From assembly GCA_964035545.1 (NCBI GenBank), contig CAXIUT010000124.1, forward strand, positions 1-64,000: a DNA stretch of 64,000 bases. Direction: 5' to 3'. Below the pieces are notes generated by a model, which made no database searches, was not told the DNA's origin, and worked only from the letters and a program-made list of their open reading frames with translations. The stretch comes from Bugula neritina. Taxonomy: Eukaryota > Bryozoa > Gymnolaemata > Cheilostomatida > Bugulidae. This document shows positions 14,501 to 28,000 of this stretch, piece after piece. Numbering within the stretch: the first letter of the stretch is position 1; every line of letters starts with the position of its first letter. Both the position numbers and the translations under genes were made by a program.

Positions 14501-16176
14501 CTGTCTCTAATTCATACTTCAATCCAGCTTCTAGACCAAACTGTTCCTAATGTTATGGAAGAACTAGTTGCAGTTGGAACCAAGCCATCAGATTACTAGC
14601 TGTTACAATCAATGGCTAACACTATCCTTCAGCCTTTGTTAATTTCGATGGTCTTTGTAAAAATTAAGCTCTTGATTCAAAATCTTTCTTCTATAACGTT
14701 ATTTTCTAAAACTTTAAAAGATCTTATAGCTAGGCCAATCTAAGCCGTTGCAACAATAATTTCCTCTTCAGACCAAATGATAATGCACCAGATCAAGTGG
14801 GTTCTGTCTATCTATGGAACTCAGTTTGTAATAATTGTGACTTTGATTCAGTTGGACAGTTTGACAATCCTAAACGTTCATAACTTGGATGGTTTGGAGG
14901 GTGTGGAAATATGGTCTGCACAGGCAAAAACAACTATATAGTTTAAGATCATACTGGAACTCTCTTCCAAGGAGTTATACTCGCTGCTAATCATTGGATT
15001 GGCTCTAAAACACCAGAATGCACCTACTATCCAAGAATGAACGGATATCACTGCTCTATTCATGAATTCGCAGTATTGGAATACTAAAGCATCGCTCCTG
15101 ATAGAAATACTCGTATCAACTGGCCAATTAGTATTAAATACGATGGAGGGAACTGGGAATCCTTTACCAATGGATATAAAGAGTGGTAATGGGCTGGAAG
15201 TTAGCCTTTAAATAAGAGATTAGGGCGATTCATTTCTACTATCAGGCTGTTCCAGTACTACAATATGACTTTTGCTTCTAATCCTCCAGATGATATGCGA
15301 TTCCAACTGCAAAAAAGAGTAGCAGGAGGAAACAACTCAGATTGGGCAGTCTTCAGAGTCTACTATCCTTTCCCCAATATGATTTAAGTACAAAATAGAG
15401 GCAGGGTAGTAAGACCAATATCTTTATTAGATAATAATGGATAATAACCGGTTAAAACTAACTAATGTGGCTCTAATAAATTTTACTTCTCTAATAGAAC
15501 AATCGAATTTGTTGTAACAGGAGCATCTAATTGTTTTGTGAGAATATCTCTAACTAATTCTGTCCAATTGACTCTCCACTTTATGATGAAACTCAGTGAT
15601 TTCTATCTTAATGATGGAAAAACTCGAATAATCGATAGAATAGCAGCTATCTTCAACATAAAAGATCAATCTAGAATTAAAGTTGTTGGAATCTACACTG
15701 GATCAACCATTGTTACCTTGATGATTAATGCTCCAGTTATAAATTAGGAAGAAAGTAACAATGATAACCCGAAAAAAGGTCTGTCATAAATAAAACTTCT
15801 AAAAAGTCAAATAGAGTAAACTATTTCGACAGGTTCTCTAGGAGATGAACTCTATTCAAAAGATAAAATCGGTCCTCTTCTGAAAGCAGAAACCTAGCTC
15901 ATTCCTATGCATCCAGAAGATGAATCAACAGAATAGAAATAATAATCAAGCATACCTGTTCTCATAATATCCATTTGTGTTTCTCTAGGAGTAGCTCTTT
16001 TAGTAGTAGTTTTGACAATAATCTATTTTAAGAGGAAATCTAATAAAATAAAAAAAACATTTCCTGTTTTGAGTTCAAAGATATCAAGTTAGGATAAAAA
16101 TAATCAGTACTTTAGTTAAGAAGGAGTCTTATAATAGAATATCAGTGAATTAGTTCTGGAACAAAAACAAGAATGA
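5525..16176 (+). CDS. Fibrocystin-L/PKHD1L1-like giant membrane protein, copy 1: start lost and frameshifted
   Basis: Paralogue of the intact gene at 19080-29849, alignable over its whole length. Order: IPT/TIG domain, PA14 (about 6540-6870), more IPT/TIG repeats, F5/8C-like domain (about 9970-10320), G8 domain (from about 10680), beta-helix region, second G8 (about 13110-13300), second beta-helix region, transmembrane helix (about 15955-16025) and a short charged tail ending in TGA at 16174. The telomeric tract replaces the start codon and most of the signal peptide; homology resumes at residues VHPEALQLFSV. Against copy 2 it lacks single bases near 8672-8690 (29 versus 30 nt), at about 10207 (gtcatt versus gtccatt), about 11034 and about 11076, each shifting frame. 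Adding four bases makes the total a multiple of three. The remaining 8 kb is open, so these may be sequence errors rather than decay. Confidence 0.85.
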
Positions 16177-16257
16177 TTATTCAAAGAAAATATTGATTAT
16201 TATGTTTATTAATAAAATGTTTATTCAAATAATTAATCAATAATATATATAAGTATA

Positions 16258-18884
16258 TCATATTGGAGGTAGATTTAAATTTATACCAGCTACATGACTT
16301 CTATCTCGACGATCAATACTATTCTTTTTCAACTTCTTTTACTCGAATCTATTCATTTTTATACTATTACTCACCAAATGCTAACTAAAAGTAGGAGAAA
16401 CCTCTTTAAGAGTAAATGACTTATTTCTCTACTTTCTTAATCCACTTTTCTTATCTAACTTTTCTAAATGACTACGACTAGTTTATATTGTATTGTATGA
16501 TTTTATCAACTACTTTCGCTAAGGTTTAAACTCTTTTGATTGATTTTTAATGCTTTATTTATTCTCTACTGATTTTAATTTTTATCTTCCCTTCTTGGAA
16601 CTGATATCATTCTAAAATTAACTTTTTTATTGAATTTACATTCTAGATTTCAAACCAAATGTCTAGCCATATATTTTAAGTTTATGACCTTTTCCCTTAG
16701 CTGATAAAGATTAATTTCCAGTTTTGTTTTTATTTTGTAGCTATTTTTATAATTCTGTCTAAGTTTGTTATCCTTGTCTTTAAGAAAGGGCTGGAAACCT
16801 TGATTTAATCAAATTTCTCACCTAGAAATATTATCTAAGATGAGCATTTCCAAGTAAATCACTAACTACTGTCTGATAATCTAACTATTTCTTTTGAGTT
16901 TTCTTTTATTTAGAAGGGGGAGGAGATGGAGGTCTAACTATTTCTTACTTTTTAATTGCCTCTTTTTACTATTATGAAGATATTTCCTGAGTCTTATAAA
17001 ATAAATCCTGCATTTTATGCTGAGAAATCATCAACTATTAAGCTTAGCTATCAGATCCAGAGCCACTTTCATCAACCACTGTCACAGATTCTTTCATATC
17101 AAGTATTTATTTTTTTATATTCTTCAGAAAAGCACTTTCTTTTAAGCTCTTTTATTCCTTATAAGCCTCCATATAGGTCCGATACATAGAGAGCACAAGA
17201 GTTTTCCCTAGATCTTTATAGTGATTTTCATTGAATGAAAATGGTCCTGGTTTATCCTGAATCTTATAGGAACTACATTCTTTTTATTACCGAAGAAAGA
17301 CACTTAATACGTGTAAGCATTACCCGTATTCTTAATCAATTTGCCAAGCACAACTCTTGCTGTTTAAGCCTTTCCTCCTCTTTCAGATGAAAACCTACTC
17401 TCTTCGAAAAGTATATTAGTATTCAATTTTGAAGCGATATAAGGGAACAACATAGGATTTTTTCCAACATTATTTCCATAGAAAAAGCTACCCAATCTAC
17501 ATAAAAAATCAAATACTTGCGACTATGTCCATGAAGATCCAAAATAAGTTAAACTTGCATATTTTTATGTATTTTTTTAATAGTATTTTTGATATGATAT
17601 ACTTCAGGATGAAGTTTTGGACTTGTCTTTTCCCAACATCGATTTAAATCAAATCCACTAAAATTACTTCGATAATTCCCAAGAAAAACTCCATCCATAT
17701 TGACCATAGGTATAATAAAAATATCAAATCTCCAAACTAAAAATTATGTCTAAGTAGAATTCCTCAATAACTAATGTACCATCTCTTCAGCAATAAAAGA
17801 ACCTACAGTTTCTCCAGGATGTTGCCTTGCCAATATAACTATTGCTTTTTTGTCAAAAGGACTCTTTTCAAGAGATTTAATCTTTATCATAGGAATTTGC
17901 CTACCCATATAAGTAGTTCCTATCGTTTGGATAGTAACCTTTGGCTTTTGTTTTAGTTATTCCAGCAAATCATTGAGATTATCAAGATCATAAGGCATTG
18001 CATGTGAAAATTGAACAGTATCATTTTAGACAGTAAAATCATATTCAAAAGAAAGAGTTTTATAGTTCTTTTTTGGATTATCTTCATACTGCAAATCATT
18101 TCTCTCATAATAAATATTAAAGCCTTTCCTTCTCCATGTTTTTTTACTTCCTTTATCACTTTTCATTGAATTTACACAAGGTTTCATCCCATGGTTATAA
18201 AGAGAATCAGATTTGTACTAAGTTAAAACAAAAATACCAAATTTACTATATTAAACTTAGCTATAAAATTATTTCTCTTGTTTTTAACTTTGAAATTAAA
18301 CCACTGAGTAAATCCTCCAGTATTAATATCATTTTGCAAAAGCAGATCATATTCTCTAAATCCTTTCTACATATTACAAAAAATACCTTATAGACCAGCA
18401 TGAGATTGCCAGATTAATAGTTAGAATCGAATTACAACTGATCATCCTTTAAAGTTCCAAGATATTCAGGCAATTTAATAACTCCTTTATGTTACTTTTT
18501 AATGAAAATTCCTGAAAGATATTATATATTATCCCTCTTATTGAACTTCTCATTATTATATCGTTTATAGACCATAAAAGAACTACGATATTAATCGACT
18601 AAAGCTGAAAAATCTTTGTTAGAAGTTACTGTTAATTTTTATTTGCGTTTATACTCTTTACCTTATTGATGATTTTCTTCATAGAATTGTCCAAACTGTT
18701 TGCCTAGATAGTTAGATGAATGATCTGGATTGAGATGTTATATTTTAAATGATATTTTCTATGAATCAATATCTATGTTTTTGGTTATGATAGGGTTAGC
18801 AGGAGGAAGAAGTTCCCTTAGAGAAGTTGATAACTATTACTTTGATTGGTTTTTTTATTCCTATGAAATGCTCGTATTCGACAT
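16258..18884 (-). CDS. Cytosolic carboxypeptidase (M14, CCP/AGBL family), copy 1
   Basis: Zinc carboxypeptidase of the family that trims polyglutamate and C-terminal residues from tubulin. Spliced length is 848 residues after removing four 20-nt introns (plus 18367-18386, 18218-18237, 17497-17516, 17257-17276). The CCP N-domain signature FDSNYESGNL precedes the catalytic domain, which shows ARQHPGET (zinc His and Glu), FDLNRCW, LDLHGHS (zinc His) and YTYEVSFFG with the catalytic Glu. That catalytic Glu codon is UAA (complement of 17304-17306), as is the Glu of YESG (18414-18416). A long Ser/Glu/Lys-rich tail of about 300 residues follows the domain. The gene ends 81 bp from the convergent PKHD1L1-like gene and starts 195 bp from the divergent second copy, so the two probably share a promoter region. 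Confidence 0.93.
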
Positions 18885-19079
18885 TATAAAATTATTTTGA
18901 TCCGACCTTTTATTTACATTAACTGAACTAATGCCATTTATCAATAGATAATCATCAAAATATTCAATTACTCTATTATTTTGTCTATTAAATTAAAAGA
19001 GTGCAACATTTGGATAATATTGAAATAAAATTGATGTTGAAATCATTGGTAGATTGCTCTTACTCAATATTTTTTATCA
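18885..19079. promoter_or_regulatory. Bidirectional intergenic region between CCP copy 1 and PKHD1L1-like copy 2
   Basis: 195 AT-rich bases separate two divergent start codons (18884 minus, 19080 plus), so both promoters must lie here or overlap the genes. I see no recognisable element. That it drives both genes is inference from position. Confidence 0.45.
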
Positions 19080-22000
19080 ATGAAAGTAGGCGTTTCTCTC
19101 TGTTTTATCCTCTTACTAATATCAGTCCACCCTTAGGCCCTACAACTCTTCTCTGTCTCGAGCAGCTCAAGTCAGGTCACTCCTCCATCCGGAAGTACCA
19201 GCGGTGGAACCACCATCTACATTAGAGGTGTAGGATTCAACACCAATGCTGCCAACAACCAAGTTCTAGTCGGAACCTATCCCTGTACCATTCCAGCCGA
19301 TGGAGCAACAGCAACCACTCTTGCTTGCATCACTTCTGATACAGGTCAAACAGGTAATATATATTACTTACCCATCACTGTCATCAGCAACGGACAACAA
19401 CAAATGTTGACAATGGAACAGGGAAGCTTCTCCTATACGTCAGCCAAAACTCCAATCGTCTACAGTCTCTATCCAGCTTCTTCAGTTGCAGGGGATCTCA
19501 TTAAATTTTATGGCATCCATCGTATTTCTAATGTTGGAGATGGACTTAGAGATATGGGAGATATCATTTCTATGAAAATAGGAACAACTCTTTGTGGAAG
19601 ATTAGATATCACTGAAGGACCTATCTCAGCCGGCTCTCTAGATTATATCTCATGCTACCAAGGTCTTCAACAAGAAGCTGGAAAGTATCAAATTTCAGAA
19701 CATCTTACTGTTGGACATTCAGTAGCAGATTATTTCCTCAGAAGAACATCAACCATGAATGAAATCTTCCATTTCGCTGTTCTACCAGCAATCACTTCTA
19801 TTTCTCCCTCAAGTGGTTCTTCAGCAGGACAAAGAGTCACCATCTCAGGCACAGGATTTTCCACAAACACATCTCTAGTTCAAGTTTCAGTAGATGGAAC
19901 ATCTTGTATTCCAGCTAGCTCAACTGTCACAGAAATAATATGTAATCTTCAAACAAAAGACATGAACGCCACAGCCCAACTAGGAACAAATTCAGGCAGT
20001 CAAACCAATGGATATCATTCTGGAAGCGGATTAAAATACAGAAGGTATAGTACTAGTTCACTTGCTGCAAAAACATATTCTGGATTGAGAAATGCTATCA
20101 ACTCGAATTCTTCGACTATTACTTTAGTTGAAGAAGGATTTAGAGGAGAAATATAAACAGGTAACTATCATGGTTCTTACTATGGATAAGCCTTTACTGG
20201 CTACTTCACTGCACCAGTTGATGGAATTTACACATTCCAAGGAGTAGCAGATGATAATTTTGCTGTCTATTTATCCTCAACCTATGGATCAGCTGATCCA
20301 GCATCAACTCCTCTTATTTACTCAGATTCAGCACAAAATTAAAATTATTATCTCACTTATAAAACTAGTGCATAAGCCAATGTCACTCTCGTAGCTGGTA
20401 GAAGTTACTACATCGAAGTTTATCATATCAATAATGCAGGAAGTGGATTCCTTAGATTGTCAGTTCAAGTACCTAACAGTGACATATCTCTCAACTGGCA
20501 AACTTATACAGTACATAAATTAGAACTAGCCTTCACAAATGATCCTTAAATAGTTAATTTCACCCAAACAGGTGGTCAATAAGGTACAATCAACCTCACA
20601 ATTACTACAAGAGTTATCGGTAGTCCACCTTCAGTAGAAGTAGCATCTATCAGCTATAATTCAAGCATTTCTGCTTTTATATCTGCCATTAAAGGACTCT
20701 CAGTTTATGACTCTTCCTATTCGATTTCAGGTCATCGATAAATGTATGATTAAAATGGAACATTGACAGTTAATTAATATTAAGCTTTCACCTTCAGCTG
20801 GATTCTTTCTATTTATAGATTAAGACCTGCATCTGCAGTTAGCAGTAGTGCCAACATTGTACCTATATTTATCAACTATGTTGGTGATTAAAACTTTACT
20901 CAAACAATTGTTCATCCTCATGGAGATCTCATTTCAGGAACTTTCAGTCTTACTGTCAATAATATTCCTGTTAGAAGTGGAAACTCAGCTGATTTAAGTT
21001 CAGGAATCTCAACCAATAATCTTCAATCTGCTTTTAACTCCATCACTGGATTTTAACAAGTTAGAGTTAGTATGATCTCTAACTCTAAATACCAAGCATA
21101 CGGAGCAACCTGGATCATCTCATACTATGGCATCAACAGCTTCCTTCCTGATTTAGTTATCAATGATGCTTTACTACTTGGAGGAGTATCAGGAACAAAA
21201 CCAACCATGACTGCAACTACTCTCAGATATCACAACTATAACCTCCTCTTTGATCCTATCGACTACACCCTTCTCAACACATAAGCTAGTCAGCCAAACG
21301 TCCTAGTTACCATAAATGGTATGCCTAGTGTTTGTACAGGATCATGTGGATATACTTTCCTCATGAACACACCAGTCCTAACATCAGCTTCTATAACTGG
21401 ATCAGTAGTTGATCTAAGTCTCACTGATCCTGCTTCTTTGGGCTATACACTAAACTAAGTTACAATCGATATTGGAGGTCAACCTTGCACAATTATCAAT
21501 ACCAATGATCCAATCAGTAACTTCCAATGCCAACTTGCATAAAATTCTGATTATACTCCCACAATTCCTGCAGGCACATACATGCCACAAGCAACTATTT
21601 CATCAGTTGGACAAGTTCCTTCTGGTCCAGCAGTAGTAGCCTTTCCATTTTCACTAACTCTTACCAGTTTGAGCATCACTTCAGGTGGAACAAATGGAGG
21701 TTATAGTCTGGTATTAACAGGAACAGGTTTTCCATTGACTATGGCATAAGCAAAGATCAATATCTGTGGTGTCGATGCCACTATTTCATCAATCAATAAC
21801 ATCCAAGCAGAAATTTTAGTCCCAGAGTGCACAACAGGAGTTCAAGATATTACGATCACAAGTGGATCATTAACTAGCAATTCTCTTCAATTTACCTACA
21901 ACAACCCAACTCCAATTGGCTACATCTTCTCAGTCACTCCTCAATCCCACAACCCAGCACTGAAAGGAATAATGTAGATCACAGGATCAGGTTTTGGAAC

Positions 22001-25000
22001 AGATCTCAGTGCCATCAGAGTTGATTTAGCAAATGGAAGTGGAAAAGTCTATCCCATGCGCATTCTTGTCATTAATGAAACATACATTAAAACAGGTATT
22101 CCTGGAGGACTAGCAGGCAACTATAAAGTTCAAGTCAATAAAATAGGCGTAGGATAAATAATGCCAAACTCCTCAACTGTCAATGATTTCACCTATTAAG
22201 TTGTTGTCTACTCAGTAACGCCATCATCAGGCAGTTACTATGGAGGAACACTCATCAGTATATTAGGTATTAACTTTGCTACAGCTATCAACTAAAACAA
22301 AGTCTACATAGGAAATTAAATCAACTGGTTCTGTAACATTGAATCTATCACAACTACATAAATCTTGTGTAGGACACCTGAAGCCAGCTAATACTATAAC
22401 ATCAGTCAATCTCATACAGTTTATGTTTAAACCAGGTTGATGGTTGACAATACTTGTGGAGCCAACAGCACCTGCACTTTTGATTATCTACCTATCAACT
22501 CAAGTCTCTCACTTACTTCAATCTCAAAAAGCTAAATTACAACTGGAACTGTTACCCTCACTGGACTAAATCTCAATTCAAGCATTCCATAAGTAGTTCT
22601 CACAAATAAACTCACCGGACAAGTTACTTTGGCTACTCCTTCTTCTTTTAACTCGACCAGCATCTCCTTCACTGTTCCTGATATCGAAAGTGGGCCATAT
22701 AATGTCAAAGCAAGAATAGATCCCATCGGATAAACAAATGCCTATCTCCTCAATGTTAAATCTTCTTTCTCTTCAGCTTCACCGCCTTCGTTATCAACAA
22801 ATGGAGGAAAAGTTACTTTGTCAGGAAGTGGCTTACCAACAAGCTGGCCTAACTCAAATTTCATTCTCAAAATAACTTCAGATGGTTCATTCGTTGAACC
22901 AGTTATCATTGGAACTACTTCAACTGCCTTTACAATATCTCTACCAGCAGCTGCAAACAACGTAGTCTATACAGTCGCTTTAACTTCTCCACTTGGAGCT
23001 TCAATCTCGAAAACCATCACAGCTAAGACAAGTTCAACTCCTAGCCTTAGTCTAACTAGCTCAACTTCAGCATCTCAAGGTAGTATTAGTTTTACCTTCA
23101 TGAAAAATAATTTTGCAACTGTTGATCCCGATTATGTTTAAATATTTTCAAGGTACAATAGTAATGAAATTTATAATGTTACAATTTCATCTGCAAATGT
23201 GACTGCCAACCTTGATTTTACTCATCAACTATCAGGAGGTTTCTTTGGCTTTAGGTTTTATTACAGTCAGTATGGATGGGCTACTTGTGATGATAACATT
23301 TCAGTAACTATCTCTCAACCTTCAGTGCCTTCTATTCTTACATCTTACAATGGAGGGTAGTTTACTTTGACTGGAAGTGGTTTGAGCTCTAGCGCTACTA
23401 TCAACATCAATGGATTCAAAACTACTCTTCAAAACATCACTGCTTCTTCAGCCATAGCTACTGTCCCTCCCTTCGTTAACTCTCTTTCTCAAAGTCAGTA
23501 TCAGCTAGTAACTCCTAAAAGAATTACTAAAGATGAGTTCACTATCATCAGTGATAGTCAAGCTAACTAAGAAAAAGCTTTTGATGGATTGCATGGAACT
23601 CCTTACTCTACTTCTAACTCCAACTGCTACATTGGAATTGATGTTGGGTCTTAGCTCTTATTAAAAGTATCTCGCATCAGATTCTTCCCTAATAACCAAT
23701 GGATGGTTGTTGTCAACTACTTGCTTGGAGCAAAGATATAAGCTTCAGTTGATGGAATAAACTATGATACTCTTACTACTATAGACTCAACAGTCCATTC
23801 AGGTTGGAACATTCATCCTTTTTCTCTTTCTACTTACTATAGGTATGTTAGGTTCAGTCATACTTCTTCAGCAGGTTGTCAGTTAGCTTAGTTTGAAGTC
23901 CAAGGAGTTCTTTTGAAAGAAGGTATTTCTTCTCTTGCTTCTAACTCAGCCAATATTGTCTATGAAGACGGAGCCAACTCTTTCACTCTAGGATCAGTAC
24001 AGTTCAGAGAAGACAGAACTCCAGTCGTTAATTCTCTTTCTAAAGCTAATGGAGATGTTTTCGGAGGATATAACTTAACTCTTACAGGTAACTACCTCAA
24101 CTTTGATACTCCTTCTATTTCTATTGATGGTAAAGACTGTGCAGTGTTAGATAGTTCTCTCACAACTATCACTTGCAATGTTTCTGAAAGACTTACTTTG
24201 CCTTAGAAGAACTCCTTTGTTGTTAAAGTAGGATCAAACAATGCAGTGATTCATCAAAGTTTCTCTTATGTCTTGAGATGGAGTGATATTCGTACTTGGG
24301 GGACAGATATGCCTCCTATCGATGGAGATCTTGTGCATGTTCCTCAAGGCATGAACCTTTTGGTTGACTAATCTACTCCTCAACTCGAAGGAATCCTTGT
24401 GCAGAATGGAACTATTACTTTTGCTGACTAGAGTGATATGTTGATTAAAGCAGGTTTCATACTTTTAGTTGGGGGATAGTTCATAGCAGGAACAGAACAA
24501 TCTCCTTATCAACATTAACTAACATTCTAAATGTATGGAGGTTACTATGGATCTCAACTTCCGATATTTGGTAACAAAGTGATAGGTTGTCATGAATGCT
24601 TTTTATCAATGCATGGACAGAAAAGAAATGTAACTTGGTCTTCACTATCTTCTACTGCTAGTGTAGGTGATAATTCAATAACAATTCAAGATTCTGTAGA
24701 TTGGAGAGTAAACTAAACTATAGTCATCGCATCTACTAGCTTTAAACATTGGGAAGCAGAAAGAAGAATGATTATTGCTATTAGTGGAAATACTTTAACA
24801 CTCAACTAATCTTTAAAATATTAACATTTTGCTGGAGTATAAAATTATGGCAGCGATAATTTAGAAATGAGAGCAGAAGTAGGTCTATTAACTAGAAATA
24901 TCAAGATGATGGGAGATAATACCTCAGAAGCAGAAAGATATGGTTCCCACCTTTTGATGGCAGGTAGCTCTTAAAATGGACTTAAAGCACATATTGCTTA

Positions 25001-28000
25001 TACTTAATTTACTAAGTGTGGACAGCCAAGAATCATTGGCAGATATTGTATTCACTTCCACATGAATGGTGATGTTTCTGAATCTTATGCCAGAGGTAAT
25101 GCTGTCCATGACTCGATGGCAAGAGTCATCACTATCCATGGAGTTCACTACTTGACTGTCTAGCACAATGTAGGTTACTTAGTTCAAGGACACAACTACT
25201 TTGTCTAGGATGGCATTGAAACTCACAACCTCATCCAGTACAACTTGGCTATTGGGTCTCTTGAGTCTTGGACTATGCTTCAAACTGACATTTCTGTTGC
25301 TTCTTTCTGGATCACTAATCCAAGCAACCACTTTAGATACAACCATGCAGCTGGCAGTGACTTCTATGGCTTTTGGTACGAGATAAAGCCAAGACCTGAT
25401 GGTCCTTCAGCAACTGGAGATGTCTGTCCAATGGGAAACCCTCTAGGATAAACTCATCATAACGTAGCTCACTCGAATGTTCGTTTTGGTCTCAGAATAT
25501 TCAAATTATCTCCAAGAACTTATCCATGTGAAAGTCTATTCATCCAAGATCAAATCGATCCTTGGAAAAATAACCCTCCAATTATAAGCACATTCTCATA
25601 CTATACACTTTACAAAAATGGATAATGTGGTTTGTTATCAGAACAGACAGGTAACCTTATTTTTGATCACTTTGTAAGTGCCTAAAACAAAAGAGCAGGA
25701 GCATAATTTTACATATCATAATTTACTTAACAACCAGTATCAATTATAAATTCTGTTATGATAGGACAAACTAATAGTAATTCGCCTCAATCTGTTTCAG
25801 GAGCAAAGGGAATCATCACTCCTCGACTGGGAAACATCAGAATAGATAATATTGACTTCTATAACTACCCAGTAAATACTCATAGTCTTTAAACCTGCTC
25901 TAATTGTGATAATCCAATGCAATTTTCAAATACTGCACAATAAATATATATATCTAACATCTCATACACCAATGTTTCAGGTCACAAACTCTTCATGAAT
26001 GGTCATAAAAAATAAATTCTCTATGATCTTGATGGGACCTTCACTACGACCGATTTCGATGGTAATCAAAGATCTTCAGCAGCTGTAGTTAATAATTTCA
26101 AACATTTATCTAGCTAAATGGCCTGTTTACCTACCAGTAATACTGCACAATGGGATACTACTCTTGCCTGCGATAGTACTGTCAAAGTAGCTAGTGTCAG
26201 GTTTAGCCAACTACAATCTGGTATCTTCAATTTAGTCGCATTGAAAGCATAAGAAATACCTGATATCACAGCCAATGTCTCAGAAACTTCAACCGATTTC
26301 ACTGAAACATATTCACAATTTTCAGCTAGTTCAACAAAAGATTCAAAAATAAGTGGAAAAACATATGCTTTACCTTATGTTGCAGGCAGAATCTATAACA
26401 TCTGGTGGCATTCTGGTCTTGACTTTGATTCTCTACAAATGGAATCATCTAACTACCTTAAATAAACCGATCCCGCTATTCTTTTCAAATTTAATTACAC
26501 TCTTCATAGGTAAATATTCGATATTGGACCCAGTAGACCTGGATCTCCCTTGACTACGAGCAGTCTATTCAATCCAACTCCTTAGTTCTTGAACTAAACT
26601 AGCTGCAGCAATGGACAATTCTTCTTCGATAATAGCGAATAAAACAGAACTCTCTAACTTTGTGCAAGTGCTGTCAATAGAACCTACTTCTAGACCACTC
26701 ATGTTAATGCTATTTATTGTCGCTATCTTTGTCCATAACCTCCAGGATAATTCGTTAAGGAAGACTTCGTTAGATACTGGAGTAATGCCACTCAATGGCC
26801 CTAGCAAAGAATGCCTTTACCAGGAGAAAATGTGACTGTCAGTGGAAATTGGACCATTATCATGGATGTTGATCCTGCACCTTGTGATTTCATGCAAATT
26901 GATGGAGATATCTACATCTAAGATAAATAAGATAGAAGTATTACAGCTAATAGCATCTGGATTAGAGCAGGATCTCTTACTGCAGGAAATTCAACTCATC
27001 CCTTCACTCATTCACTTACTATTACACTAGCTGGAGAGAAAAATGGTTCAGGATGGACTTTTGATCCTGCACTTCAAGACAATAAAATATTTTTAGTTAC
27101 AGGATAGCTCAGTTTAGTTGGCACTAGTCCTTCAACTTTGATGACTAAACTAACAGCTATAGTATCCTCTGGAGCAACTCAAATGACAGTTGAAAGTGCT
27201 TCAGGATGGGCTGTAGGTGATACAATCGTCATAGCTCCAAGTTTCAGATCTAGTTCATAATATTAAAGAGTTTAAATTACAGCTATTAGTGGAAATAAAA
27301 TCACCTTTACTCCTGCCCTTCAATATACTCACTATGGAGCTAGTGGAATAACTATTAATAATTCGTTTGGAACTCTTGATACTCGAGCCTCAGTTGGTCA
27401 TATCTCAAGAAATATTAAATTTGTTTCAGGTGCTGACAGTGGCTGGGGATATACAATTTATATTTATCAACTCTGGTAAGGTTCTTCATCTAGAACTGGA
27501 AAAGCTCTATTTGATTCAGTATAATTTACTCTTGGAGGACAGTATGATACCTTTGATGCCACTCTCAACTTAATCAACAATGGAGACTCATCAGCAGATA
27601 CTGTAACCATTCAAAAATCATCATTTTCATTCTGTAGAAGCTTCTGTCTAAAAGCTTAAGCTCACTATGGTGCTAACATCAATAACAACGTTTTTTATTA
27701 AGGCAGAAAATTCCATATAAAACTTAATAATGTAATCAATGTTGTTACAAACAATAATCTCATGATAGGAGCAATAGCTAGGCCAACTTTTGCTGCTGGA
27801 TAGCCTGTAGCTTGTGTTGAAGTTACAAACACTTTACCTTTATCAACCAACCTTAAACTTACAGATAATATCTGCCAAGGATCAAAAGTAAATGCATACG
27901 TTCTTCCACTACTTGCTTGTTCTCAACTAAATAGCAATCCTTTTACAAATAATGTCGCAGGATCAGCCTAATCTAATGGATTTTTATTGACTAAAACTAA